Source: Bradyrhizobium sp. Gha (GTDB taxonomy: Bacteria > Pseudomonadota > Alphaproteobacteria > Rhizobiales > Xanthobacteraceae). From it: DNA of 64,000 bases. A program made the translations under genes and the position numbers. Under the pieces are notes generated by a model. It searched no databases. It saw nothing but the letters and a program-made list of their open reading frames with translations, and was not told the origin of the DNA. This document shows positions 8,701-16,265 of the stretch, piece after piece (positions within the stretch are counted from its first letter, which is position 1; each line of letters starts with the position of its first letter). The stretch is taken from contig NZ_FOQM01000036.1 of NCBI RefSeq assembly GCF_900113735.1, positions 1-64,000 on the forward strand. The letters run 5' to 3'.

Positions 8701-9240
8701 TTCGAGCTCTACCAGTCGATGCTGGAAGAAGCGATCGTCAACCTCAAGGCCGGCGTGTCCGAGCCCGCCGCCGATCGCTGGTCGCCGACCATCACCATCG
8801 GCATGCCTGTGCTCATTCCGGAGGATTATGTCGGCGATCTCTCGGTGCGGCTGTCGCTGTATCGGCGTCTCGCCGATCTCGACAGCGAGGAGGAAATCGA
8901 GAATTTTGGCGCCGAGATGCGCGATCGTTTCGGAGTGCTGCCGGATGAAGTCCGCTATCTCTTCAAGGTCGCCGCGATCAAGGCGTTCTGCCGCCAGGCA
9001 AATGTCGAGAAGATCGATGCGGGCCCGAAGGGCGCCGTGATCACCTTCCGCGACAATTCCTTCGCCTATCCCGATCGCCTGGTGTCGTTCATCAAGAGCC
9101 ACGGCCAGGCCGCCAAGGTGCGGCCCGACATGAAGGTGGTGTTCCTGCAGGACTGGGAGACGCCGGAGGAGCGCCTCGCCGGCACCACCGAAATCATGCG
9201 GCAATTGGCGCAGCTCGCGAAGAGCAAGAAGGCGGCGTAG
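5722..9240 (+). CDS. mfd: Transcription-repair coupling factor Mfd
   Basis: A full-length protein of 1172 residues that removes stalled RNA polymerase at DNA lesions and recruits UvrA. The UvrB-like N-terminal module carries FPAWDCQPYDRVSPHG and YNRSSTVREPGEYAVRGGI. The RNA-polymerase-interacting (CarD-like) region contains GDIVVHVDHGIGRFIGLQ. The RecG-like translocase has Walker A GDVGFGKTEVALRAAF, the DEEQ box (VDEEQHFGV), SATPIPRTLQ and QLRGRVGRS. The C-terminal UvrA-masking domain follows (LPDEVRYLF region). The start overlaps the sdhE stop. Confidence 0.98.
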   Translation: MKQGMKSPAELLTPGRALTLANVAEGAEGLIVSDLARAIAARPKKPAVSLAVVCRDGGRMQQLERALQFFAPDLPVLTFPAWDCQPYDRVSPHGGILAQRLTTLARLAALTGSDKPLIVLTTVNAVVQRVPARELVAAQALSVAPGNVVPMDTIVAWLEHNGYNRSSTVREPGEYAVRGGILDLFPAGLEQPVRFDFFGDSLESIRSFDAETQRTLLDMRSLDLVPISEFQLVTDTIRRFRMGYVAEFGAPERDDALYEAVSEGRRHPGMEHWLPLFQDRMDTLFDYLQGAAVAIEPQAEDAVRERFKQIQDYYEARRDAMEHPGGGAIYKPLPPDRLYLTDEEWTRRERDVPLIRLTAFSVPSDGTSVFDAGARKGRDFAPERNDSTVNVFESVVSHVMALQAQRKKVVIALWSEGSRDRMTSMLRDHKLAHTTSVNSWRTVQATPRNETMLAVLGLESGFETDEIAVISEQDILGDRLVRPRKASRKLDNFISEVTSLTAGDIVVHVDHGIGRFIGLQTLDVAGAPHDCLELHYAAETKLFLPVENIELLSRYGSDQTTVELDRLGGSGWQTRKAKLKNRIREIAGELIKIAAARHLHEAPKLPVQQGLYDEFCARFPYDETEDQLSAIESTLKDLELGRPMDRLICGDVGFGKTEVALRAAFAVALEGKQVAVVVPTTLLARQHAKTFTERFKGFPVNVAQASRLIATKELNLVKKGIADGSVDIVVGTHALLGKAIKFRDLGLVIVDEEQHFGVTHKERLKALRSEVHVLTLSATPIPRTLQLALTGVRELSIIASPPVDRLAVRTFVAPHDPLMIREALLRERYRGGQAFYVVPRIDDLAEVKDFLDKNVPEMKVAVAHGQMPPAVIEDIMTAFYDGKFDILLSTTIVESGLDIPNANTLIVHRADMFGLAQLYQLRGRVGRSKLRAYALFTLPAQQNITAQAERRLTVLQSLETLGAGFQLASHDLDIRGAGNLLGEEQSGHIKEVGFELYQSMLEEAIVNLKAGVSEPAADRWSPTITIGMPVLIPEDYVGDLSVRLSLYRRLADLDSEEEIENFGAEMRDRFGVLPDEVRYLFKVAAIKAFCRQANVEKIDAGPKGAVITFRDNSFAYPDRLVSFIKSHGQAAKVRPDMKVVFLQDWETPEERLAGTTEIMRQLAQLAKSKKAA

Positions 9241-9318
9241 CTTCCGTGGTATTCCGCAGCCGGCGCAGCACGATACCGCTGTGCCGCGCCAAGCACCGCG
9301 CGCGATGCGATCCGTTGA

Positions 9319-9438
9319 TCACCTCTCCAAAAGCACGATGACCAATATTGCGACCGGCACCAGGCCGAGCCCCACCACGCCAATTGTAAAAAGTCGCTCG
9401 TTTTCGAAGGCTCGTCTCAGATTTCGATGCATCATCAT
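9319..9438 (-). CDS. Putative 39-residue single-pass membrane protein
   Basis: A short minus-strand frame begins with three consecutive ATG codons (9438, 9435, 9432) and stops at 9319. The product has a basic, polar N-terminus (HRNLRRAFENERL) followed by one hydrophobic helix (TIGVVGLGLVPVAILVIVLL) and an ER tail. The composition and N-in topology suit a small inner-membrane protein. The ribosome site is weak (GCGAGA) and there is no known family, so it could be chance. It lies between mfd and a divergent winged-helix gene. Confidence 0.4.
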   Translation of the reverse strand: MMMHRNLRRAFENERLFTIGVVGLGLVPVAILVIVLLER

Positions 9439-9518
9439 GTGTCTCGCACGCCAACATGGCTATGCTTTGCAACCACAGCATGCTCCGCGTAAACACGCCT
9501 TCGCAAGCAAAAATTGAG

Positions 9519-9956
9519 ATGGCGAAAATGGCCAGTGAAACGACAACAAATTCAGATGCGGCATTGGCCAAGCGGCACAAGCAATCAGCGATCATCGGCC
9601 GCCTCACCGTTGCGGGATTCGTCGCGATGCGCAGCGGCTATCCTCGCAAGCACATCGGTGCGGTGTTTGAAGAGCTTCTGGTCTGCCTGGCGATTCGTGT
9701 CGCCGACGATCTCGGCGCGCCACCGCTGAACGCGTCGGAGCTGTCCAAGCGACTAGGCCTGCCGCGGTCGAACGTGCGTCGCTGCCTCGACGCCCTGGTC
9801 GGCGAAGGGGTCATCCGGAAAGAGGGGGAGCATGGCTACAGGGGCGAGATGGATTGGCTGACATCTCGTATTGACGCGGACTATTTTCTGAAGATCCGTG
9901 ACGCGATCATTTGCGCAGCCGACGAACTGAAGGCGCTTGAGGCGACTATCACCTGA
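9519..9956 (+). CDS. Winged helix-turn-helix regulator (MarR-like)
   Basis: About 145 residues from the ATG at 9519; the frame is open to 9456. The centre has a helical entry (HIGAVFEELLVCLAIRVADD) followed by a clear helix-turn-helix, LNASELSKRLGLPRSNVRRC, then LDALVGEGVIRKEGEHGYRG, the recognition helix and wing of a MarR/IclR-type fold. It is likely a DNA-binding transcription factor. The C-terminal helix (ADYFLKIRDAIICAADELKA) may dimerise. Ligand and targets are unknown. It converges with the GGDEF-like gene, 33 bp away. Confidence 0.65.
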   Translation: MAKMASETTTNSDAALAKRHKQSAIIGRLTVAGFVAMRSGYPRKHIGAVFEELLVCLAIRVADDLGAPPLNASELSKRLGLPRSNVRRCLDALVGEGVIRKEGEHGYRGEMDWLTSRIDADYFLKIRDAIICAADELKALEATIT

Positions 9957-9989
9957 GACTGGGGGCGCGGGCCTTCGTCGCGGGAAGGA

Positions 9990-11213
9990 TTACGACGCTG
10001 CCCGTGACGCATCCGCCGACAGCCGGGCCAACAACGACCGTGCCGTATCTGACGGTGACAGCGAATCCACGGAGACCACGGGATCGCTGCGCATCTCGTG
10101 CTTGCCGTTCGAGGTGTGCTTCATGACCGCCGAGAGGCGGCGGGCGATCATGTGTGCCGTGCGGAAGTCGGTCTCGGCGAACACCACGATCACTGAGCCG
10201 TCCTTCTGCGCCACGCCAAAGTCCATCTGCCGCATCAGGCGGCTGAGGATGCGCGCGGCATCGAGTTGCGCGCGGGGATTACCGGGATCGAAGGCGAAAC
10301 GCGCCACCGACAGGCCGCCGCCGCGCGCGAGAGTCTGCTCCACGGCCTTTGAAAAATCGCGGGCGAAGGCTTCCACCGTCAAGAGACCGCTGCGCGGATC
10401 GAGCCAGCCGCCGGCGTCGATCGAGCGCAGCGTGCGGCTGAGTTGCGCCTCCATCGCGTGCTGGCGAATGAGCGGCAGCGCATTCGCGGCGACCTTGCCG
10501 GGCTCGCCCGCGATCAGCTCGAGATTGGGCAGATCGTAGCTCCGGGTCAGCTGGTGCGCCGTGACCACCACGGGCAGATTGCGGAAGCGGGTGTCCTCCG
10601 CGAGCACCGTGAGGAAGGCATCAGTGACGCGCGGGGTGAAACCGTCTGACAGCAAGACGCCGTCGATGTCGCGGGTGTTGAGGTGCTTTGCGGCGGCCTC
10701 GATCGAGAGCGCGCCGACGACGCCGGTGCGTTCGCCAAGCGCGACTGAGAGCGCAGGGTAGGCGGCGCCACGGCCGATCAGGAGCACGATGCCATCGCGC
10801 ACCGGGTCGGTCTCCGGCAGCGCGACTTTCGTCTCCGGCAGGCGGCGCAGCACCGTGGCGTGCAGCGTGCGGACCCGGATCGCCGCGCGCAGGCGTGCGA
10901 TCAGGCGTTCGGCGGTATTGCCGCGCGTGGAGAACGGCAGCGCGTTGTGAGGCAGCGACCCCTGTGCATCCAGCGCGACCAGCGGAAGATAAAGCGGCTG
11001 ACCGGCGATTGTCTTCGCCAGCAGCGGCATATGGGGTTCGTGGCCGCCGGACATCGCGGCGAGGACGGCGGCCGGCTGCACCTGCTCGACGGCACGCGCG
11101 GCGCTGGCCCAATCGCTGTCGACGACCGGAAAGAGACGGGCCTCGTCCAGCGCTGCAATGAAGGCGGGGCGCTCCGCATCGGACACAAACAGAATGGGGC
11201 CCGTCTGGGACAT
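9990..11213 (-). CDS. Receiver-like protein with degenerate GGDEF-type C-terminal domain
   Basis: About 407 residues from the ATG at 11213. Two receiver-like alpha/beta segments (ILFVSDAERPAFIAALDE near the N-terminus and GIVLLIGRGAAYPALSVAL mid-protein) are followed by a domain that begins DPRSGLLTVEAFARDFSKAV. That matches the D-x-x-T-G-L-x-N-R entry of GGDEF domains. The GGDEF active loop itself is absent; the corresponding stretch is AQKDGSVIVVFAETDF. The layout recalls PleD/PopA-like proteins. If so, the domain would be a c-di-GMP effector or scaffold and not a cyclase. No partner gene is adjacent. Confidence 0.6.
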   Translation of the reverse strand: MSQTGPILFVSDAERPAFIAALDEARLFPVVDSDWASAARAVEQVQPAAVLAAMSGGHEPHMPLLAKTIAGQPLYLPLVALDAQGSLPHNALPFSTRGNTAERLIARLRAAIRVRTLHATVLRRLPETKVALPETDPVRDGIVLLIGRGAAYPALSVALGERTGVVGALSIEAAAKHLNTRDIDGVLLSDGFTPRVTDAFLTVLAEDTRFRNLPVVVTAHQLTRSYDLPNLELIAGEPGKVAANALPLIRQHAMEAQLSRTLRSIDAGGWLDPRSGLLTVEAFARDFSKAVEQTLARGGGLSVARFAFDPGNPRAQLDAARILSRLMRQMDFGVAQKDGSVIVVFAETDFRTAHMIARRLSAVMKHTSNGKHEMRSDPVVSVDSLSPSDTARSLLARLSADASRAAS

Positions 11214-11298
11214 CAAAAAACTCGGATCACGCAATCGATGCCGCGCAATCTAGTCCGGCCGCCTTAATGTAGCGTCAATGTATGAGGCGAAACTGCGC

Positions 11299-12834
11299 CT
11301 AGACCGACCCGGAACGGTCGCGAAAGGCCTCGACCATCAGGGGGTTAAGCCCGAGTTCGCTGAGCGCCTCACGGGCGCGGGCATTGTCTTGGGCCCGGCC
11401 AGCCAGGCGATGACCGGAGAGGCGGTCGGGCAGGGCCGTGAGCAGTGCGCCCTGGCCGAGGCGGCGGGCCCATTCCTGGAGGTCGTTGGAGAGAAAGCGA
11501 TAGCCGCCGACGGCCATAATGCCTGATGGCGGCGCGGTAATGCAGATCGCGCCGCTGGCGCGGTCGATCCGCGCGGCATAGCCGGTGTCGACATAATCGC
11601 GCGGTGGTTGTGCGGTCAGCGTCTCGCCGAGCGGCTGTGGCGGCGCATAGGCCGCGATCGGTACCATGGGGCCGCGAAGGCCGAGCGTGCCCTTCGGGGT
11701 CAGCAGGATCTCGCCTGCGATCGAGGACCCCGACTGCTCCCGCGGAGCGCCGTGCGGGCCGGGCATGACCGTGACAGGCATGCCGTCTTCGCCGCGCCTT
11801 GCGCCGAACAGGCCGGCCTCGCCGAACAGATAGACGTCCGTGAGCGGCGCATGTGGTGCGGTCCAGGCTTCGCTTGCCGCCACCTGCTCCGGCGCGCGCC
11901 AGAGCCCGAGGACGTTCCGCAAGGTCGGCATCCGCGCGGCGAGGCCGGAATCGCCAAGCCGCAGCGCGAACTGTGCCGGCGCGATCAGCACGTCGCATTC
12001 GTGCTCGTTGATCTGCTGCTCCAGCACCTCGCTCTCGAACGGATGATGCAGCGCCAGTGCGCCGCCGCAGAGCAGCCAAACCGCGAGCGAGGAGGCGAGG
12101 CCGGCGAACGACATCGGCGTGAAGGCCGACATCACGGTTGCGCCCTGCTGGATGTCGGCTTCCAGCGACATCGCGAGCCCTCCCGCGATCAGGCTGAAAT
12201 GCGGCCGGGGCACCGGGCGAAAGCCCTCCGCCGTGACATCGAAGGAGATCATCGCCGCCTTGCGGCCGTCCTGGATCACGGCGCGCGTGGTGCCGGGCGG
12301 CCGCGCCAGCACGTCGTCGAGCGAGGCCATGCCTTCGGGCAGTTCAGCCCCGAAGCCGAAGACGTGGCGGATCGAGAAGGCTTCGGCCGCTGCATGCATC
12401 GCAAGGTCGGCATAGCTGACGCCGTCGACCTTGCTCATGGTGACGATGGCGCGCGCCGCGGTGCGGTTGAGCGCGGCCGCAAGTTCCGCCTGCCGCCACA
12501 GCAGCGGCAACACGGCGACCACGAGGCCGGCGCGATGGGCGGCGAGCACCGTCAGCACGAATTCGACCGTCGCGGGCAGCTGGATTGCGATCACCGAATT
12601 GGCGGGCAGGCCCGATTCGACGAAATGCGCCGACAGCGCCTCGATGAAGGTGTCGGCTTCGGCATAGGTCAGCCGCCGTGGCTGGTGGCCGGTGATGCGG
12701 AATTTGTTGAGGGGATCGAGCAGAGCGGGCGCGTGCGGCTGCCGCATCAGCGTCCGCTGGAACAGCGTGTCGAGCGTCGGCGATACGGCTGGCTGGTTCA
12801 CGGCGTCACTTCGCTGGACTGGCTTGAGGCTCAC
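11299..12834 (-). CDS. Divergent adenylate-forming (AMP-dependent ligase) family protein
   Basis: A 511-residue protein with the ANL (acyl-CoA synthetase/AMP ligase) layout: an N-terminal region with RRLTYAEADTFIEALSAHF and ANSVIAIQLPATVEFVLTVL, mid-domain LFGEAGLFG near the A5 position, DYVDTGYAARID in place of the A7 hinge, and GGYRFLSNDLQEWARRLGQ for A8. The ATP-binding A3 loop (SSGTTGKPK type) is missing and its place is taken by SFDVTAEGFRPVP. Catalytic activity is therefore doubtful. The start overlaps the upstream binding-protein gene by 29 bp, so the two are probably co-transcribed. Confidence 0.7.
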   Translation of the reverse strand: MSLKPVQRSDAVNQPAVSPTLDTLFQRTLMRQPHAPALLDPLNKFRITGHQPRRLTYAEADTFIEALSAHFVESGLPANSVIAIQLPATVEFVLTVLAAHRAGLVVAVLPLLWRQAELAAALNRTAARAIVTMSKVDGVSYADLAMHAAAEAFSIRHVFGFGAELPEGMASLDDVLARPPGTTRAVIQDGRKAAMISFDVTAEGFRPVPRPHFSLIAGGLAMSLEADIQQGATVMSAFTPMSFAGLASSLAVWLLCGGALALHHPFESEVLEQQINEHECDVLIAPAQFALRLGDSGLAARMPTLRNVLGLWRAPEQVAASEAWTAPHAPLTDVYLFGEAGLFGARRGEDGMPVTVMPGPHGAPREQSGSSIAGEILLTPKGTLGLRGPMVPIAAYAPPQPLGETLTAQPPRDYVDTGYAARIDRASGAICITAPPSGIMAVGGYRFLSNDLQEWARRLGQGALLTALPDRLSGHRLAGRAQDNARAREALSELGLNPLMVEAFRDRSGSV

Positions 12835-14665
12835 CCTTCGCCCACCAGGTCTCCGGCAGATAGCCCGAAAGCGCGGTGGTCGATGGTCGTTCTATCCGAT
12901 TCCAGCGTGCGATCCATTGCTCGGATACGTTAAACAGGGGGATTGTGTAGAAGCCCGCGATCAAGGCACGGTCGAGCGCCCGTACCGCGGAGACAAAATC
13001 CGTATGATCACGGGCCTCCAGCAGCGCCTTGATCATGGCATCGACCGCGCGGTCCTTGGCGCCCATGTAGTTGCGGGTGCCCGGACTGTCCGCGGCCGCG
13101 CTGCCCCAGTAGAAATATTGCTCGTTGCCGGGCGACAGCGACTGATCCCAGCGGTTCTCGATCATATCGAACTCGTAGGCCAGCCGGCGCTGATCGAACT
13201 GCACGGGATCGACGGCGCGCACGCTTGCCTCGATGCCGGCGCGCTTGAGGTCACGCTGGAACGCGAGCGCGATGCGCTCCTGGTCGCGGGTCATCACCAG
13301 CATCTCGAAGGTGAACGGCGCCTGGGTCGCGCGGTTGCGCAACACCGTGCCGTCGAGATCGTAACCGGCGTCGGACAGCAGTTTCAGCGCTGCGCGCAAC
13401 GTGGTGCGGTCGCGCCCGGAGCCGTCGGTGACGGGAAGGCGGTAGCTGCCATCCATGATGTCCGCAGGGATCTGCGCGGTAAAGGGTTTGAGCAGCTCAC
13501 GCTCGCGCGCATCCGCAGGGCGTGCATAGGCCGACAGGTCGGAGCCCGCGAAATAGCCGGCGACGCGTGAATAGAGCGAGAAGAAATAGTTGCGGTTGAC
13601 CAGCTCGAAATCGAACAACAACGTCAGCGCCTGGCGCACGCGGATGTCGGCGAATACGGGACGCCTCGTGTTGAACACCAGGAATTCCGAGGGCTGCGGC
13701 ACGCCTGGCTTGATGGTGTCGCGGATCACGTCGCCGTTTTTGGCGGCCGGGAAATCGTAACCGTCGTGCCAGCGCAGCGGCTCGTTCTCGACGCGGAAAT
13801 CATAGAGGCCGCGCTTGAACGCTTCGAACTGGCCGTTGGCCTCGCGATAATAGTCGAGCCGGACCTCGTCGAAATTGAAGAGGCCGCGATTGACCGGTAG
13901 ATCGCGGCCCCAATAATCGGGATTGCGCGTCAGCGTCACGCTGACGCCGGGCTTCACCGCTGTGACGCGGTACGGGCCCGAGGCGATCGGCCCTGACAAC
14001 GTCGTCTCCTCGAAGGTCGCGACATCGACCGCGTGCTTCGGCAGGATCGGCATCAGGCCGAGGATCAGAGGCAATTCGCGGTCATCGGCGCCGGTGAGGT
14101 CGAAACGGACGGTGAGGGGATCGGTCGCCTCGACTTTGGCGACCTTGGCGTAATACTGCCTGAGATTGGGACGGCCATGGTCGCGCAGGAGCTGCCAGGA
14201 GAACAGCACGTCCTCTGCCATGACCTGCTTGCCGTCCGAGAAGCGGGCGCGGGGATCGATGTGGAAGGTGACGTAGCTCCGCTCGTCATTGGTCTCGACG
14301 GATTTGGCGAGCAGGCCGTAGAGCGTGAACGGCTCGTCCTGGCCGCGCGTCAGAAGACTCTCGACCACGTAGCTTCGGATCGGCTGGACCGCCAATCCCT
14401 TCACGATGAACGGATTGAGGCTGTCGAAGGTGCCCAGGATACCCCATGTCAGGCGGCCGCCCTTGGGGGCATCGGGATTGGCGTAGGGCATGTGGGTGAA
14501 ATCATCCGGCAATGCCGGCTTGCCGTGCATGGCGATCGCATCCGCTTCCTCGGCCCTCGCTGCGTTCGCTGACAGGCTCGCGGTGAGGACCTGTATCGCA
14601 AGGACCAAAACAAGGCTGCAGAGACGGGCGCCGCAGCCCTTGCGCAGGCGCTGGAACATGAACAT
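12806..14665 (-). CDS. Extracellular solute-binding protein family 5 (YejA-like)
   Basis: A 619-residue SBP family 5 protein, the oligopeptide/microcin C-type periplasmic receptor class. The signal peptide is clear (LCSLVLVLAIQVLTASLSAN, cleavage after NAARA). The mature start HGKPALPDDFTHMPYANPDAPKGGRL and FDSLNPFIVKG are typical of YejA. No yejBEF transporter genes are adjacent, so it either serves a remote permease or acts alone. Its end overlaps the divergent AMP-ligase-like gene downstream. An alternative start is ATG 14659. Confidence 0.88.
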   Translation of the reverse strand: MFMFQRLRKGCGARLCSLVLVLAIQVLTASLSANAARAEEADAIAMHGKPALPDDFTHMPYANPDAPKGGRLTWGILGTFDSLNPFIVKGLAVQPIRSYVVESLLTRGQDEPFTLYGLLAKSVETNDERSYVTFHIDPRARFSDGKQVMAEDVLFSWQLLRDHGRPNLRQYYAKVAKVEATDPLTVRFDLTGADDRELPLILGLMPILPKHAVDVATFEETTLSGPIASGPYRVTAVKPGVSVTLTRNPDYWGRDLPVNRGLFNFDEVRLDYYREANGQFEAFKRGLYDFRVENEPLRWHDGYDFPAAKNGDVIRDTIKPGVPQPSEFLVFNTRRPVFADIRVRQALTLLFDFELVNRNYFFSLYSRVAGYFAGSDLSAYARPADARERELLKPFTAQIPADIMDGSYRLPVTDGSGRDRTTLRAALKLLSDAGYDLDGTVLRNRATQAPFTFEMLVMTRDQERIALAFQRDLKRAGIEASVRAVDPVQFDQRRLAYEFDMIENRWDQSLSPGNEQYFYWGSAAADSPGTRNYMGAKDRAVDAMIKALLEARDHTDFVSAVRALDRALIAGFYTIPLFNVSEQWIARWNRIERPSTTALSGYLPETWWAKGEPQASPAK

Positions 14666-14924
14666 TCGTACACGCTGATTCGAGGACCGCCGGACCTGAA
14701 TCCTATCACAGGGATTTCACTGGGCGCCGGCCTGGATGTGGCCAAAGACGCTTGTCGGCATTGATCTTTTCGTCGACCACGTTATGAAGGCACGCAATCG
14801 CGCAAGAGCGCCGAGCCCGTCACTTATCTGCCTCAATTGACGGGGAGAGAGCCGCGCCCAAGGCGGCTTGGTTCGGTGCATCGGAGCGGTTCGGGCAATT
14901 CCCGTTCAGAAAGGGTTTTCTGCA

Positions 14925-15740
14925 ATGAATTTCCGTTATTTGGCCGCGTCCGTCCGACCGCGCGGGCGAGTTCTCGCTCTGTTGACGGCGACGGCATTGG
15001 TCATTCCGTTTGCCGCCGAAGCCCAGACCCCTCCACCGGCCGCGCCGAAAGCCAAGGCCGCACCAAAGGCGGCCCCCAAGGCTCCGGCCCCGGCGCCCGC
15101 GCCGGCTCCCCAGGCCCAGCAGGCTCCGGCCCAGCAGGGCGCGCCAGCGGCGCAGGGCGCTCCGCCCGCGGATCAGCAGATCCAGCTGATCTACGCTCCC
15201 TGGACCAAGTTCTGCCTGAAGGGCCAGGACGCCAATGCCAAGCAGGTTTGCTTCACCGGCAAGGACGGCCGCATCGAATCGGGTCAGCCGGTCATCGCCG
15301 CCGTCATCATCGAGCCCGAAGGCGAGCCGAAGAAGATCCTGCGCGTGACGCTGCCGCTCGGCATGCAGCTCGTGCACGGCACCCGCATCATCGTCGACAA
15401 CAACCCGCCGCTGCAGAGCCCGTATGTGATCTGCTTCCAGAACGGCTGCATGTCCGACTACGAGGCGACGCCCGAACTCATCAACAACATGAAGAAGGGC
15501 CAGAACCTCGTGGTGCAGGCGATCAACGCCAACGGTGCGCCGCTGACCCTGCCGCTGCCGCTCGCCGGCGAATTCCAGAAAGCCTATGACGGTCCGCCGA
15601 CCGATCCGAAGGTGTTCGAGGAAACCCAGAAGAAGCTCCAGGAAGAGCTTCAGAAGAAGGCTGAAGAGCAGCGCAAGAAGCTCGAGCAGCAGGGCGGAGC
15701 GCCGGGTACACCCGGTGCAGCGCCGGCGGCCCAGAAGTAA
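14925..15740 (+). CDS. Invasion-associated locus B (IalB) family secreted protein
   Basis: A 271-residue exported protein. The chosen ATG at 14925 has AAGGG 9 bases upstream. A signal peptide (VLALLTATALVIPFAAEAQ) leads into an Ala/Pro/Lys-rich linker and then an IalB-type domain. That domain has the pattern PWTKFCLKGQDANAKQVCF and a later pair of cysteines (YVICFQNGCMSDYEA), which suggests two disulphides. The C-terminus is a charged coiled-coil-like segment (EETQKKLQEELQKKAEEQRK) and a short Pro/Gly tail. IalB proteins are periplasmic or outer-membrane associated with no fixed biochemical function. A strong bidirectional terminator follows. Confidence 0.85.
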   Translation: MNFRYLAASVRPRGRVLALLTATALVIPFAAEAQTPPPAAPKAKAAPKAAPKAPAPAPAPAPQAQQAPAQQGAPAAQGAPPADQQIQLIYAPWTKFCLKGQDANAKQVCFTGKDGRIESGQPVIAAVIIEPEGEPKKILRVTLPLGMQLVHGTRIIVDNNPPLQSPYVICFQNGCMSDYEATPELINNMKKGQNLVVQAINANGAPLTLPLPLAGEFQKAYDGPPTDPKVFEETQKKLQEELQKKAEEQRKKLEQQGGAPGTPGAAPAAQK

Positions 15741-15762
15741 TCGGGCTCAAATCCCTGACATG

Positions 15763-15792
15763 AAAAAGGCGCTTGGTTCGAGCGCCTTTTTT
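15763..15792. terminator. Bidirectional rho-independent terminator
   Basis: AAAAAGGCGCT (15763-15773) and AGCGCCTTTTT (15781-15791) form an 11-bp stem with a T-run on either strand. It lies between the convergent ialB-like and hspQ genes and can end both transcripts. Confidence 0.9.
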
Positions 15793-15826
15793 GTTGCCCA
15801 GGTGTTTTATTGGCCAGGTGTTCTAG

Positions 15827-16159
15827 CTAGTTCAGCGAGGGATTGCGCGGGCGGTAGCCGCCATCCTTGTTCTTGATGAAGATCTCGGCGACCTGGGAAT
15901 GGCGGATCGGTTCGCCTGATTCGTCGGGCAGCAGGTTCTGCTCGGAGACGTAGGCGACGTACTCAGATTCCGCGTTCTCCGCGAGCAGATGATAGAACGG
16001 CTGGTCCTTGTGGGGCCGTACTTCCTCGGGGATCGACAGCCACCACTCTTCGGTGTTGTTGAATTCCGGATCGATGTCGAAAATCACCCCCCGGAACGAG
16101 AAGATCCGGTGGCGAACGACCTGGCCGATCTGGAATTTGGCGGTCCGCGCTTTAATCAT
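15827..16159 (-). CDS. hspQ: Heat shock protein HspQ
   Basis: A 110-residue hemimethylated-DNA-binding/HspQ family protein. It has KFQIGQVVRHRIFSFRGVIF, DPEFNNTEEWW and QPFYHLLAENAESEYVAYVS, all characteristic. In enterobacteria HspQ is a small Lon adaptor/enhancer whose level rises on heat stress. The frame is open to 16282, but the ATG at 16159 sits behind GGGGG and matches the normal N-terminus (MIKARTAKF). Confidence 0.93.
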   Translation of the reverse strand: MIKARTAKFQIGQVVRHRIFSFRGVIFDIDPEFNNTEEWWLSIPEEVRPHKDQPFYHLLAENAESEYVAYVSEQNLLPDESGEPIRHSQVAEIFIKNKDGGYRPRNPSLN

Positions 16160-16265
16160 CCCCCGTCGATAGACCAGGATTGTGGCCGATGCTAGTGGCC
16201 TGATCTGGAATTCACCCGCGGGTGCGGGGCAGATAGCTTCAAAATCTTCAGAAAAACCTTTATCT

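Noticed and set aside
7534..9204. 556-residue minus-strand frame opposite the second half of mfd
   Set aside because: Same antisense artefact; mfd motifs on the plus strand are continuous through the interval.
9194..9607. 137-residue minus-strand frame between mfd and the winged-helix gene
   Set aside because: It overlaps the coding starts of both neighbours and has no ribosome site. The better coding signal here is the 39-residue frame at 9319-9438.
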